DNA of 64,000 nucleotides from Roseateles sp. DAIF2 (GCF_015624425.1 NZ_CP049919.1:2914001-2978000), one strand, 5' to 3'; positions 24,165 through 36,599 are shown, counted from the first letter of the stretch. A program made the numbers and translations. Notes: generated by a model not told the origin, from the letters alone.

Positions 24165-24644
24165 CTTGGCCCTGACGGGCCAAGTTCCCTGCGCTGCTCG
24201 CGTCCCGGGGCTCGCGCCGAACTCGGCCTCGCACCCCTGCGGGCCAGCGTCCGCCGATGGCGGCCGCTTGTGCTCGGACCTCGGACAACGGCGCTCGACC
24301 CATCGCCCTGGAGGCGATGGGCAACCCCGGGCCGCTGCGCTGCTCGGCGCCGCCAACGGGCTGCCGCGGCCACCAGCCCGCAACGCCGCATGCGCCGTGC
24401 CCCCTCGTCAAGACTTCTTCGCAGACCGCAGCTGTGCCTGCAGACCCGGCCCTGCCAGTTGCCGGGCGACTATGCGGGGCCGAGGAGCGCAGCGGCGCGG
24501 GGCGCGCGCGTCAGCGCGCTTCAAGGACTGACTGGGCGCGACTGTTCGACCGCAGCGAGCCGCAGGCGAGCGTAGGGAGTTAAGCGCCCGCCCCGCGGCG
24601 CGAGCACCGCAGGGCAGTCTTGCCGGCCGTGAGGCCGGCAAGAC
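24165..24644. repeat. structured non-coding element with inverted arms
   Basis: About 650 bp (24092-24741) between two convergent genes hold no convincing gene; open frames occur in several phases with no family match. Within it, an inverted repeat of 38 bp (24187-24224 against 24577-24614; 31 of 38 positions match by hand) is flanked outside by two tetraloop hairpins: 24165-24184 (8-bp stem) and 24617-24644 (12-bp stem). A third hairpin with a 9-bp stem lies inside (24299-24321). The symmetric hairpin-arm...arm-hairpin layout suggests a dispersed palindromic element or a folded RNA. No terminal target duplication or transposase was seen. Confidence 0.6.
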
Positions 24645-24741
24645 CCCCGCATCGGAGCCCTGCGGCTGGCGGGGCCGGGTCTGCGCAACGCCCGGTCGTC
24701 GCAGTGTCAGTGCGCAACCGGTCGCGTAGGTCCACGGGCAA

Positions 24742-28180
<3,439 letters not shown>

Positions 28181-28183
28181 CCC

Positions 28184-29242
28184 TCAGGCTGGCGCGGCCG
28201 AGGCCCGCTGCCGGCGCTGGTGCTTGACGCGGTACATGCAGGCGTCGGCCAGGCGCACCGCGTCCTCCACCGTCAGGCCCGCCGGGTCCAGCGCCAGCAC
28301 GCCGACGCTGGCGCCGGCATAGTCCAGCTCCGCCGTGTCCAGGCGGTAGCGGCCCAGGGTGGCCTCGGTGCAGCGCTGCTGCAGGGTCAGCGCGGCCTGC
28401 GGCGCCTCGCCGGCCTCGACCACCGGACCGCCGCCGTTGTCGGTGGGCAGCGCCGGGCCGGGGCCGACCAGCAGGAATTCGTCGCCGCCCAGCCGGCCCA
28501 GCATGTCGCCGGCGCGCAGCGAGGCCGTCAGGCGCTGGCCGGCCTGCTGCAGGAACAGGTCGCCGCTCTGGTGGCCATGGCGGTCGTTGATGGCCTTGAA
28601 GCCGTCCAGGTCGACCATGCCGACCAGCACGCTGCGGCCGTCGCGCTGGGCCTGGGCGAGCAGGCGCTGCAGTTCGTCGTAGAGCGCACGCCGGTTCGGC
28701 AGGCCGGTCAGCGTGTCGCGCATCGCATAGGACAGCAGGCGCGCATTGGCGGCCTGCAGATGCTCGACCAGGCGCTCGCGCTCGATGAAGCCGGCCACCA
28801 GGCCGGAGAACAGCTGCAGCATGGCCGCGGCCTCGTCGCCGATCTGGCGCCGGTCGGCGCTGGCGGCGCAGAGCGTGCCGAGCAACTGGCCCTCGCCGCC
28901 GCGCACCGGCGCGCTGACATAGGTCTGGATGCCCAGGGCGCGCGCCGCCTCGGAATCGCCCCAGCAATCGACCACATCGCTGGTCGCCATGCGGCCCTCG
29001 TCCAGCGCGCGCTTGCACAGGGTGTCGCCCCAGGGCACGCTGAGGCCCTCGGGGATCGTCATCGCGCCGGCGTTGCGGGCATAGCGGACCTGCTGGCGAT
29101 CGGCCGCCAGGTCGATCTCGGTCAGGTAGGTCGACTCCAGGCCGGTGGCGACCCGCAGCATCTCCAGCAGTGGACGGGTCAGCTGTTCGAGCGAACGGGC
29201 GGCGGGCAGGGTGCTGGAGAGCTGGGCGAGGATCGGGTCCAA
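28184..29242 (-). CDS. GAF-GGDEF diguanylate cyclase
   Basis: A cytoplasmic 352-residue enzyme making cyclic-di-GMP from two GTP. A GAF sensor (about 20-165) precedes a GGDEF domain (about 170-345) with intact catalytic motif LGGDEF (252-256). The RAGD at 243-246 lies exactly five residues before it, the inhibitory I-site, so product feedback is expected. An Ala/Gly/Pro-rich insert of about 35 residues interrupts the domain just after the motif, which is unusual. Converges with ligA; no operon partner. Its product could act on the MshEN-type ATPase at 45-48 kb (inference). Confidence 0.93.
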   Translation of the reverse strand: MDPILAQLSSTLPAARSLEQLTRPLLEMLRVATGLESTYLTEIDLAADRQQVRYARNAGAMTIPEGLSVPWGDTLCKRALDEGRMATSDVVDCWGDSEAARALGIQTYVSAPVRGGEGQLLGTLCAASADRRQIGDEAAAMLQLFSGLVAGFIERERLVEHLQAANARLLSYAMRDTLTGLPNRRALYDELQRLLAQAQRDGRSVLVGMVDLDGFKAINDRHGHQSGDLFLQQAGQRLTASLRAGDMLGRLGGDEFLLVGPGPALPTDNGGGPVVEAGEAPQAALTLQQRCTEATLGRYRLDTAELDYAGASVGVLALDPAGLTVEDAVRLADACMYRVKHQRRQRASAAPA

Positions 29243-29378
29243 GGATTTGGGGCGAGGGCTTTGATGGGGCGCCTATGTTCGCTCAAGCCGCGACGGCAGC
29301 CGCTGCTCGGAAACACGGGCTTACCTTGTTCCTGCGCGGATCGGCCAAACCGTTCGGGTACCGGTTTGGACTGACCCT

Positions 29379-29786
29379 TCAGGGCGTGCGTGCGGGTGTC
29401 GTTGTCGGCGTCTCGGCAATGGAGCGCGTGACGATCTGCTTGAGCAAGCCACCCTGGCCCACCGAGCCGCTCACCTGGCCCTCGCCACGCGCCAGCCGTT
29501 CGCAGGCGTCGCGATCGTCGGCCGGCACGACGGCGCAACGCTTGAGTGCATTGGCCGCCAGCGTGGCGGGGGCTTCGCCGCCGTCCAGCCGACCCCGGCG
29601 CGCCTCGGCCAGCGCGGCGATGGCCTCGCGCAGGCAGGGCTCGCGTGCCTGCGGCGAGCTGCCGTCCAGGCAGGCGGCACGCTCCTGGCGATACCGCTGC
29701 TGCGCGTCCAGCGGTGCGGCTCCGGCATGGCCCCCCGCGAGCAGCGCGATCAGGCCGCCCAGCACCAGGCCGAGGTGCGGCCGCAT
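29379..29786 (-). CDS. small secreted protein, unknown function
   Basis: A 135-residue protein with an N-terminal signal peptide (residues 1-23, ending GAGHAGAA-like) and a periplasmic body with conserved-looking Cys/Arg spacing (ERAACLDG, EPCLREA, KRCAVVPADDRDACERL) that could form two disulfides. The C-terminus is Thr/Pro-rich. The ATG at 29786 is chosen because a signal peptide begins there. I do not recognise the family for certain. The glycine-zipper lipoprotein gene at 29827 precedes it on the same strand and they may be co-transcribed. Confidence 0.6.
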   Translation of the reverse strand: MRPHLGLVLGGLIALLAGGHAGAAPLDAQQRYRQERAACLDGSSPQAREPCLREAIAALAEARRGRLDGGEAPATLAANALKRCAVVPADDRDACERLARGEGQVSGSVGQGGLLKQIVTRSIAETPTTTPARTP

Positions 29787-29826
29787 GCGGGACCTTCGGG
29801 CCCCATGGGGACGGACGCAAGGGCGT

Positions 29827-30102
29827 TCAATAGGTTGGCACATGATCGGGCTCGTCTTGCGGGCTGTTCCTGCGATCACGACGGTTCTTGCCGACCTCGT
29901 GGCCGATCACGCCCCCGACCACGGCCCCGCCGACCGTGCCGACGGTGCTGCCACCGGTCAGCACCGCGCCGCCGATGGCGCCGATGCCGGCCCCGGCCGC
30001 GGTGTTGCGATCCTGGCGCGACATGCCGGCGCAGGCGCTCAGGCCCAGTGCCAGGCCCAGGGGCAGCAGCAGGCCAAGCAGGGTTTTGTTGATGTGGTTC
30101 AT
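29827..30102 (-). CDS. glycine-zipper lipoprotein (OsmB-like)
   Basis: A 91-residue predicted lipoprotein. A signal peptide (1-23) ends in the lipobox LSAC with Cys24, then a Gly/Ala-rich glycine zipper (about 35-70: GAGIGAIGGAVLTGG... GGAVVGGVIGHEVG) and a short charged tail. The pattern resembles osmotically inducible lipoprotein OsmB and other outer-membrane glycine-zipper proteins; no enzyme activity is suggested. Start at 30102 gives the signal peptide; longer frame upstream is not coding. Confidence 0.75.
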   Translation of the reverse strand: MNHINKTLLGLLLPLGLALGLSACAGMSRQDRNTAAGAGIGAIGGAVLTGGSTVGTVGGAVVGGVIGHEVGKNRRDRRNSPQDEPDHVPTY

Positions 30103-30290
30103 ACGGTTCTCGATCTGGGACGCAGCCTGTTTGGCTGCAGGCGCAGAGTGAGGCATGGCGCGCAGGCGGTCTGTCCGGCGGAGCACATTGCATGCGCGGC
30201 CGCCCAGGGTGCGCTGCTGCACAGATGCCGGCCTTGCCCGCGCCCTAAGGTAAGGCCCGGGCAGTCCCGCCCTGGCAGCCGGAGTCGAAC

Positions 30291-30734
30291 ATGAAGTCCC
30301 TCTCTCTCTTCCGCATGACCTTGATGGCGTTCTCGCTATGCCTGGGCTCGATGGCCCAAGCCCAGGGCGGACCGTCGGCGCGCGGCGCCGAACAGCGCTC
30401 CGAACGCGGCAGCGACCGCCATGCGCAGCGCGACCGCGACCGGCAGGACGAGCGGCGTGCGAACGACCGCCGGGATCGCCAGCCGCGCTACGAGCAGTTC
30501 CGCAACGACCATTACCACAGCGCCGCGCAGGGCACGAACGGCTATGGACGCAGCTGGCGCCGCGGCGATCGCCTGCCGCAGGAGTACCGGGGCCGGCACT
30601 ACGTGGTAGAGGACTGGCGCGGCCATCACCTGTATGCACCGCCCCGGGGCTATCACTGGGTGCAGAACGGCGGCGACTATGTGCTGGTCGCCATTGCCAC
30701 CGGTCTGATCGTGAGCATCCTGCTGAGCAACTGA
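30291..30734 (+). CDS. RcnB-family periplasmic protein
   Basis: A 147-residue secreted protein: signal peptide (about 1-24, ending MAQAQ), a highly charged Arg/Asp/Glu/Gln segment (25-70) and a C-terminal RcnB-like domain with GDRLPQEYRGRHYVVEDWRGHHLYAPPRGYHWVQ and a hydrophobic tail. RcnB in E. coli modulates nickel/cobalt efflux, but many relatives have no known role. It is divergent from the lipoprotein gene at 29827-30102, with about 190 bp between; no strong regulatory motif was found there. Confidence 0.8.
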   Translation: MKSLSLFRMTLMAFSLCLGSMAQAQGGPSARGAEQRSERGSDRHAQRDRDRQDERRANDRRDRQPRYEQFRNDHYHSAAQGTNGYGRSWRRGDRLPQEYRGRHYVVEDWRGHHLYAPPRGYHWVQNGGDYVLVAIATGLIVSILLSN

Positions 30735-30744
30735 AGCAGGGCGC

Positions 30745-32097
30745 TCAGCCGTGCACCCGGGCCAGGTCGATGTCGCGCGTCTCGCGCGAGCAGTAGAGCG
30801 CGGCCAGGGTCAGGAGGCAGTTGACCGCCAGGTAGTAGCCGACGCCGGACAGGCCGTAGGCCTTGTTCAGCTCCAGCGCCACCAGGGTCGGCACCGAGGC
30901 GCCGACGATCGAGGCCAGGTTGTAGGCCAGCGAGGCGCCGGAGTAGCGCACCTCGGTCGGGAACAGCTCGGGCAGCAGGGCCGCCATCGGGCCGAAGGTC
31001 GCGCCCATCAGCGCCATGCCGACGGCGATGAAGGCCAAGAGGCGCCAGGGCTCGGCCTGGCCCAGGAAGGTGGGCATCGCCAGGCCGAAGGCCAGGATGG
31101 CCGCGGTCACGCCGATCAGCCAGCGGCGCCGGCCCAGGCGGTCGGCCCAGAGGCCTCCCAGCAGGGTGCAGACGCCGAACACGATCGCGCCGATCAGCAG
31201 CAGTCCGGTGAAGGTGTTGGCAGGGATGCCCAGGCCGGTCGCATGGCCGCCGGCCGACAGCGCGATGGGGCTCTTCGAGTAGACCTGCACGAAGGCCGTC
31301 ATCAGGTAGAACAGCACATAGGTGGTGGTCATGATCAGGGTGCCCATCAGCAGCGCGCCGCCATGGCGGCTGAACACCGCGCCGACCGGCGCCTGCAGCT
31401 TCTTGCCCTGCTGCTCGGCCTGGCGGAACACCGCGCTCTCGTGCAGGGTCAGGCGCACATACAGGCCGACGCCGACCAGCACCACCGACAGCAGGAAGGG
31501 GATGCGCCAGGCCCATTCCACCAGCGCCTCGGCGCCAAGGAAATAGCTGACCAGGAAGAACACGCCGTTGGCCGCGAACAGGCCGATCGGCGCGCCCAGC
31601 TGCGGGAAGCTGCCGTACCAGCCGCGCTTGCCGTCCGGCGCGTTCTCGGTCGCGACCAGGGCCGCGCCGCCCCATTCGCCGCCCAGGCCGATGCCCTGGC
31701 CGATGCGGAACAGGCACAGCAGGATCGGCGCCCAGATGCCGATGTGCTCATAGCTGGGCAGCAGGCCGATCGCGACGGTGGAGACACCCATCGTCAGCAG
31801 GGAGGCGACCAGGGTGCGCTTGCGGCCGATCTTGTCGCCGAAATGGCCGAACAGGGCCGAGCCGATCGGCCGCGCCAGAAAGGCCAGGGCCAGGGTCGAC
31901 AGCGACAGCAGGGTCGCGGCGGACGGATCGCCCTTGGGGAAGAACTGGCTGTTGAACACCAGCACTGCGGCGGCGGCGTAGATGTAGTAGTCGTAGAACT
32001 CGATCGCGGTGCCGATCAGCGAGGCGACGGCGACCTGCCGGGGCGAGTTGCGCGGTTCGGCGCTGGCGGCGGCGGTCTGCGGGGCGGGAGAGGACAT
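30745..32097 (-). CDS. MHS-family MFS symporter (ProP/ShiA-like)
   Basis: A 12-helix major facilitator of the metabolite:proton symporter group, about 450 residues. The N-terminal helix has the group's SLIGTAIEFYDYYIYAAAAVLVF, loop 2-3 has ARPIGSALFGHFGDKIGRKRTL, and helix 4-5 carries FRIGQGIGLGGEWGGAALVATENAP. These group members import organic acids, betaines or shikimate; the substrate here is unknown. Start at 32097 (MSSPAPQ) is preferred, with an upstream GTG (32130) as an alternative. Converges with the RcnB-like gene. Confidence 0.88.
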   Translation of the reverse strand: MSSPAPQTAAASAEPRNSPRQVAVASLIGTAIEFYDYYIYAAAAVLVFNSQFFPKGDPSAATLLSLSTLALAFLARPIGSALFGHFGDKIGRKRTLVASLLTMGVSTVAIGLLPSYEHIGIWAPILLCLFRIGQGIGLGGEWGGAALVATENAPDGKRGWYGSFPQLGAPIGLFAANGVFFLVSYFLGAEALVEWAWRIPFLLSVVLVGVGLYVRLTLHESAVFRQAEQQGKKLQAPVGAVFSRHGGALLMGTLIMTTTYVLFYLMTAFVQVYSKSPIALSAGGHATGLGIPANTFTGLLLIGAIVFGVCTLLGGLWADRLGRRRWLIGVTAAILAFGLAMPTFLGQAEPWRLLAFIAVGMALMGATFGPMAALLPELFPTEVRYSGASLAYNLASIVGASVPTLVALELNKAYGLSGVGYYLAVNCLLTLAALYCSRETRDIDLARVHG

Positions 32098-32514
32098 CGG
32101 GGGTACTTCTTGATTCTTCGGAACGGTCACGGCGGGCAGGCATGCTGCGGCCGGCCCGGCGGGCGGAGCGGGAGGCGAAGCTTGCCGGGCCGATCAGGCC
32201 CGCGGCGCAAGGGCCTGGGCCCGGGTGGGGCCGATGATGGCAATCCGCCGCAGGTCCGGCAGGTAGGCCGCGGCGGCTGGATCGGTGCCGCAAACCCGGG
32301 AGGGCGCGGCAACCTTGCAGGGGGCGGATGATACCCGGCGAGGGGAAGCCCGCGCCCGGGCGGGGCCGTGCGGCGCTCTGCGCCCATCTCCGGAACACTG
32401 GGCTGCAACAAAGCGTAGACAATCACGCCCTCGCCATGGGGCGCAGGGGCAGCAAAGAAGAAGAACAACAACGACAACTGGTTGGGGATGATGGTGTTGA
32501 AGAGGGAAAAGAAG
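32098..32514. other. 417-bp intergenic region without a gene
   Basis: Between the divergent MFS and porin genes. Open frames here lack ribosome sites and family features. The left part is GC-rich with short GGCCC-type inverted motifs; the right part becomes A-rich just before the porin start (GAAGAAGAACAACAACGACAAC), likely a leader and ribosome-loading stretch. Confidence 0.5.
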
Positions 32515-33639
32515 ATGCGGCGGGCGACCGCGGCCGCCGCCTTGGCCGCCTGCGGCCTGCTGGTCGGCGGTGCGGCCTCGGCCAGCAAGGAAAGAAGCAG
32601 CAGTGAGCTGCAGGTCTATGGCCAGTTGAACCTGGCCCTGACCTATCGCAACCACCAGGCCGGCGGTGACGCCAGCGGCTGGGAGCTGGGCAACAGCCCG
32701 ATGCATGCTTCCTGGATCGGCCTGCGCGGCCGCGAGGACCTGGGAGGCGGGCTGGCGGCGCTGGTGCGGCTCGAGACCGACGTCAAGCTGGACAGCGGCG
32801 GCGCCGGTCAGGCCCGGCCGGGCGGTGCCACCAGTTTCTGGTCCCGCCAGAGCACGGTGGGCCTGGCCTGGCGCGACCGTGCGGTGCTGACCCTGGGGCG
32901 CCAGTTCCATGTCTCATCCGATCGCGTGATCATCTCGCTCGACGTATTCAATGCCGGCGGTTCCAGCGTTCACATCACGCCGGTGGGCCTGTTCGGCGTG
33001 AACCGCTTCGTGCCCGGCCATGACACCCGGGTGGATGACAGCCTGAAGCTGCGCCTGAACGGCCCGGACGGCTGGAGTGGCGCCGCCAGCGTCGGTCTGA
33101 ACGAGGCCGCCGGCCGCAGCCATGCCTTCGACATCGTCCGCACGACGCCGGCCTACACCGTCGGCGCCTATCTGATGAATCTGCATGCGCCGACGAGCTT
33201 GAAGCCCGCGGGCCGGGTGCCGATGCAGCGCATGTGGGGGCTGGGCGGCAATCTGCCGGTCGGTCCGGTGCGCCTGTATCTGAACTACCTGCGCTCGGAG
33301 GTGGACATGCCGGCCGCGGGCCGGCGCACCCAGGAGAACCGCATGCTGTCCCTGGGCGCGGCCTGGCAGGCCAGTGCGCCGCTGCTGCTGCGGGCGGGCT
33401 ACTACCATGACCGCGGCGAATCGCTGACCGGTGTGGCCGGCCGCGACGGCGAGAAGAACACGTTGGTGCTGGGCGGCGAGTATTTCCTCTCCAAGCGCAG
33501 CTCGCTGAACGCGATGCTGTTCAGCAACCGCTTCGGCGAGGGTTACCGGCTCGACCCGGTCAATCTCATCGCGCTGAACCGCGACCCGGCCGCGGCGCGC
33601 ACCGACGGGCTCTCCGTCGGCATGCGGCACAACTTCTGA
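32515..33639 (+). CDS. Gram-negative porin
   Basis: Outer-membrane beta-barrel porin of the Bordetella/Neisseria type, forming diffusion channels. The 374 residues include a signal peptide (about 1-23), a start of mature chain with SELQVYGQLNLALTYRN, the conserved WIGLRGREDLGGGLAALVRLE and FWSRQSTVGLAWRDRAVLTLGRQ strands, and a C-terminal aromatic Phe needed for BAM insertion. The ATG at 32515 is supported by an AGAGGG ribosome site 8 bp upstream; an earlier in-frame start at 32482 would lengthen the leader. Confidence 0.9.
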   Translation: MRRATAAAALAACGLLVGGAASASKERSSSELQVYGQLNLALTYRNHQAGGDASGWELGNSPMHASWIGLRGREDLGGGLAALVRLETDVKLDSGGAGQARPGGATSFWSRQSTVGLAWRDRAVLTLGRQFHVSSDRVIISLDVFNAGGSSVHITPVGLFGVNRFVPGHDTRVDDSLKLRLNGPDGWSGAASVGLNEAAGRSHAFDIVRTTPAYTVGAYLMNLHAPTSLKPAGRVPMQRMWGLGGNLPVGPVRLYLNYLRSEVDMPAAGRRTQENRMLSLGAAWQASAPLLLRAGYYHDRGESLTGVAGRDGEKNTLVLGGEYFLSKRSSLNAMLFSNRFGEGYRLDPVNLIALNRDPAAARTDGLSVGMRHNF

Positions 33640-33658
33640 GCGCGGGGGGGGGCCGGGC

Positions 33659-34534
33659 TCAGGCCTTCTTTGGTCGCGGCAGCAGCCCGACCGCCAGCGC
33701 CGTGCCCAGCAGCACGACGGCGCAGCCCAGCGCCATCGCCGGCGTGAAGCTCTCGGCCAGGAACAGCCAGCCCCACAGCACCGCGAACACCGGGATCAGG
33801 AAGGTCACCGAGATGGTGTTGCTGGGGCCGATGCGGCTCATCAGGCGGAAGAACAGGATGTAGGCCAGGGCCGAGCACAGCACCGCCAGCAGCACCACGC
33901 CGATCCAGGCGCGCGCGCTGGGCATCTGGGCGGGCCACCACAGGAAGGCCGGCAGCGCCAGCATCAGCGCCGCGGTGACCTGGCTGCCGGTGGCGACCGC
34001 CAGCGGCGCGACATGGGACAGGAAGCGCTTGGTGTAGCTGGCCGCGATGCCATAGCACAGGGCCGCGCCCAGACAGGCCAGGATGGCCCAGCCGCTGCCG
34101 CCGGGCTTGAACGAGGCCTTGTCCCAGGCCAGGAAGAGCACGCCGGCGAAGCCCAGCACCAGGCCGGCGATGCGGGGCGCATTCAGGCGCTGCGACAGCC
34201 AGACCCAGGCGACGATCGCGCCCCACAGCGGCGTCGTCGCGTTCAGGATGCTGGACAGGCCCGCCGTGATCGACAGCGCCGCATAGCTGAACAGCGCGAA
34301 GGGCAGGGCGCTGTTCAACAGACCCACCATCACGAGCGGCTTCCAGGCGCTGCGCAGCTCGGCCAGGCCCTGGCGCGCGGCCAGCAGCGGCAACAGCACC
34401 AGGCTGGCGATGCCCACCCGCAGCGCCGCCATCGCGACCGGGCCGAACTCATGCGCGCCCAGGCGCATGAACAGGAAGGAGGCGCCCCAGATGGCGGCCA
34501 GCAGCACCAGCTCGGCAAGGTCGAAGGGTTTCAT
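33659..34534 (-). CDS. EamA-family drug/metabolite transporter
   Basis: A 291-residue protein with ten predicted membrane helices arranged as two EamA repeats, typical of 10-TMS DMT exporters (RhtA, YdcZ-like). The first helix carries LVLLAAIWGASFLFMRLGAHEFGP. It probably exports an amino acid or metabolite, but the substrate cannot be inferred. It overlaps the downstream-start of ogt by 4 bp (ogt stop 34531), so it is the last gene of the alkA-ogt-DMT run. A run of nine G lies just beyond its stop (33644-33652), between it and the porin. Confidence 0.87.
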   Translation of the reverse strand: MKPFDLAELVLLAAIWGASFLFMRLGAHEFGPVAMAALRVGIASLVLLPLLAARQGLAELRSAWKPLVMVGLLNSALPFALFSYAALSITAGLSSILNATTPLWGAIVAWVWLSQRLNAPRIAGLVLGFAGVLFLAWDKASFKPGGSGWAILACLGAALCYGIAASYTKRFLSHVAPLAVATGSQVTAALMLALPAFLWWPAQMPSARAWIGVVLLAVLCSALAYILFFRLMSRIGPSNTISVTFLIPVFAVLWGWLFLAESFTPAMALGCAVVLLGTALAVGLLPRPKKA

Positions 34535-35079
34535 GCGAGGTGAGGTAGGAGGAGTTCTTGTTGTCGGGGATCGGCGCGAAAACTCACGCCCTCCAGGCGC
34601 AGCAGCGCCGTCTTGCGCTCCAGGCCGCCGGCATAGCCGGTCAGCTCGCCGCGGGCGCCCAGCGCGCGGTGGCAGGGTATCAGGATCGAGACCGGATTGC
34701 GCCCGACCGCCGCGCCGACCGCGCGCACCGCCAGCGGCCGGCCCAGGCGCTGCGCCATCTCGCCGTAGCTGAGGCTGGCGCCGTCGGGGATGCGCAGCAG
34801 CAGATTCCAGACCTCGCGCTGGAAGGGCGTGCCGGCCGGATCGAAGGGCAGCAGGGTCGGGTCTTGCGGCAAGCCCCGGCCCTCGAAATAGGCGGCCAGC
34901 ACGGTGGCCGTTTGCGCGAACAGCGGATCATCGTCGCGCCGCGGGGCCGCCAGCGGCCCGGGATGGTGGCGCTGCGCATCGAACCACAGGCCCGACAGGC
35001 CCCTGGCGCTGCGCGCGGCGGTCAGCGGGCCCAGCGGCGTGGCCAGCCGGGTCTGAGCAATATGGTGGGCCTGCTTCAT
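34531..35079 (-). CDS. ogt: methylated-DNA--protein-cysteine methyltransferase
   Basis: Repairs O6-methylguanine by transferring the methyl group to its own cysteine. The 182-residue protein has an N-terminal Ada-like fold and the catalytic signature IPCHRAL with Cys136, preceded by the helix-turn-helix SLSYGEMAQRLGRPLAVRAVGAAVGRNP. ATG 35079 gives the standard size. It starts 4 bp inside the end of the Ada-AlkA gene, so the two repair genes are coupled. Confidence 0.95.
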   Translation of the reverse strand: MKQAHHIAQTRLATPLGPLTAARSARGLSGLWFDAQRHHPGPLAAPRRDDDPLFAQTATVLAAYFEGRGLPQDPTLLPFDPAGTPFQREVWNLLLRIPDGASLSYGEMAQRLGRPLAVRAVGAAVGRNPVSILIPCHRALGARGELTGYAGGLERKTALLRLEGVSFRADPRQQELLLPHLA

Positions 35080-36599
35080 GGCGTGGTGGCGGCTGGTTTC
35101 TGCGCGGCGTTGCGCCACAGACGCAGCACCGCATAGCTGCGATAGGGCTGGTAGGCGGCCGCGGCGGCGGCGTCGATCGCGCGCGCCGACAGCGGCTGCT
35201 GCGGGTCCGGGCTCAGCGCGCGGCGCAGCACGATGTCGCCGCTGGGGAAGATGTCGGGCCAGCTCCAGCCGCGCATCAGCATGTAATGCGCGGTCCAGGG
35301 GCCGATGCCGGGGATCTCGCGCAGCTCGGCCTCGGCGGCCTCGGGCGTGCCGCTCATGCGGGCGAAGGCCAGGCGCGGCCAGGCCTGGCCCAGCGCGATC
35401 AGGGTCTCGGCGCGGCGCCGGATGATGCCCAGCTCGGCGATCGCCTCGACCGGCACGGCGGCCAGCTGCGCGGGTGTCGGGAACAGCCGCGCCGCGCCCT
35501 CCGGCGCCCCGGCCAGCGGCTGGCCGAAGCGCTCGACCAGGCGCCCGGCCAGGGTGCGCGCGGCCGCCACCGTGACCTGCTGGCCCAGCACCGCGCGTAC
35601 CGCCAGCTCATAGCGGTCCAGGCAGCCCGGCAGGCGCAGGCCCGGCTCGTGTTCGGCCAGCGGGCCCAGGGCGGCGTCGATCGGCGCCGGATCGGCGTCC
35701 AGGTCCAGCCAGCGGCGCAAGAGCGGCAGCAGGCCGCCGACCGCCGGCCACAGGCCCGGCGACAGGGTGATCAGGGCCTGGTGGCGCGCCGCATCGAAAG
35801 CCAGGCTCAGCCAGCCCTCATGGCTCTGGCCGCGGTGCAGCAGGCGCAGCGTGCGGGTCAGGCTGCCGCGCGCCGGATCGACCCGCTCGACGCCGTCGAC
35901 CGCGCGCGCCGCCAGAAATTCGAGCAGCGCGTCGATCGCATAGGGTGGCCTGTAGCCCAGGCGCAGCAGGGCGCCGGCCTCGCCCGCACCCGCCGCGCCC
36001 GCCGGACCCTCGCGGCGCAGGGCGCTGGGCTGCAGCCGGTAATGCTCCAGGAAGGCGGCGTTGAAGCGCCGCAGGCTGGCGAAGCCGGCCGCATGGGCGA
36101 CGGCGGTGACCGGCAGGGCCGTGTCGGTCAGCAGCTGCTTGGCCAGCAGCAGGCGGCGTGTCTGCAGGTATTGCAGCGGCGTCACCCCATGCTCGGCCGC
36201 GAAGATGCGGCGCAGGTGCCGGCTCGTGATGCCCAGATGGGCGGCCAGGTCCTCGATCGAGGCCTGCTCGTCCTCGCAGGCGTCGAGCCAGGCGGCGGCC
36301 TCGCGGGCCAGGGTGCGCGAGGCGTCCATCACGCTCCAGACCGCGCGGCCGGGCGCCGGCGCCAGCTCGGGCCGGCATTTCAGGCAGGGCCTGAAGCGCG
36401 CGGCCTCGGCCTGGGCGGCGGTCGGGTAGAAGCGGCAGTTCTCGGCCTTGGGCGTGCGGACCCGGCAGATCGGCCGGCAGTAGACGCCGGTCGAGGTGAC
36501 GCCGACGAACCAATGGCCGTCGAAGCGGCTGTCGCGGGCGGTCAGGGCCGGGTAGCAGGCGGCGGGGTCGAGCGGCGAGGGCTGCAGTGGCTGGTCCAT
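35076..36599 (-). CDS. Ada-AlkA fusion: DNA 3-methyladenine glycosylase 2
   Basis: A three-part 507-residue alkylation-repair protein. The N-terminal Ada domain has zinc/methyl-acceptor cysteines Cys41, Cys45, Cys72 and Cys75 (VYCRPICRV, PCLKCRPE). An AraC-type DNA-binding domain follows (about 95-195), then an AlkA glycosylase domain with the helix-hairpin-helix LREIPGIGPWTAHYMLMRGW and the catalytic Asp in FPSGDIVLRR. It should both sense methyl-phosphotriesters and excise 3-methyladenine, and may regulate its own operon with ogt. The ATG at 36599 has clear sequence agreement from its first residues. Confidence 0.93.
   Translation of the reverse strand: MDQPLQPSPLDPAACYPALTARDSRFDGHWFVGVTSTGVYCRPICRVRTPKAENCRFYPTAAQAEAARFRPCLKCRPELAPAPGRAVWSVMDASRTLAREAAAWLDACEDEQASIEDLAAHLGITSRHLRRIFAAEHGVTPLQYLQTRRLLLAKQLLTDTALPVTAVAHAAGFASLRRFNAAFLEHYRLQPSALRREGPAGAAGAGEAGALLRLGYRPPYAIDALLEFLAARAVDGVERVDPARGSLTRTLRLLHRGQSHEGWLSLAFDAARHQALITLSPGLWPAVGGLLPLLRRWLDLDADPAPIDAALGPLAEHEPGLRLPGCLDRYELAVRAVLGQQVTVAAARTLAGRLVERFGQPLAGAPEGAARLFPTPAQLAAVPVEAIAELGIIRRRAETLIALGQAWPRLAFARMSGTPEAAEAELREIPGIGPWTAHYMLMRGWSWPDIFPSGDIVLRRALSPDPQQPLSARAIDAAAAAAYQPYRSYAVLRLWRNAAQKPAATTP

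Noticed and set aside
24129..24575. Several overlapping open frames in the convergent intergenic region
   Set aside because: Found in many frames at once with Arg/Ala/Pro-rich composition and no ribosome sites; better explained by GC content and the palindromic element.
29345..29369. Terminator between the GGDEF gene and the small secreted protein gene
   Set aside because: An 8-bp stem with a 9-nt loop but no T-run on either strand; kept out of the feature list.
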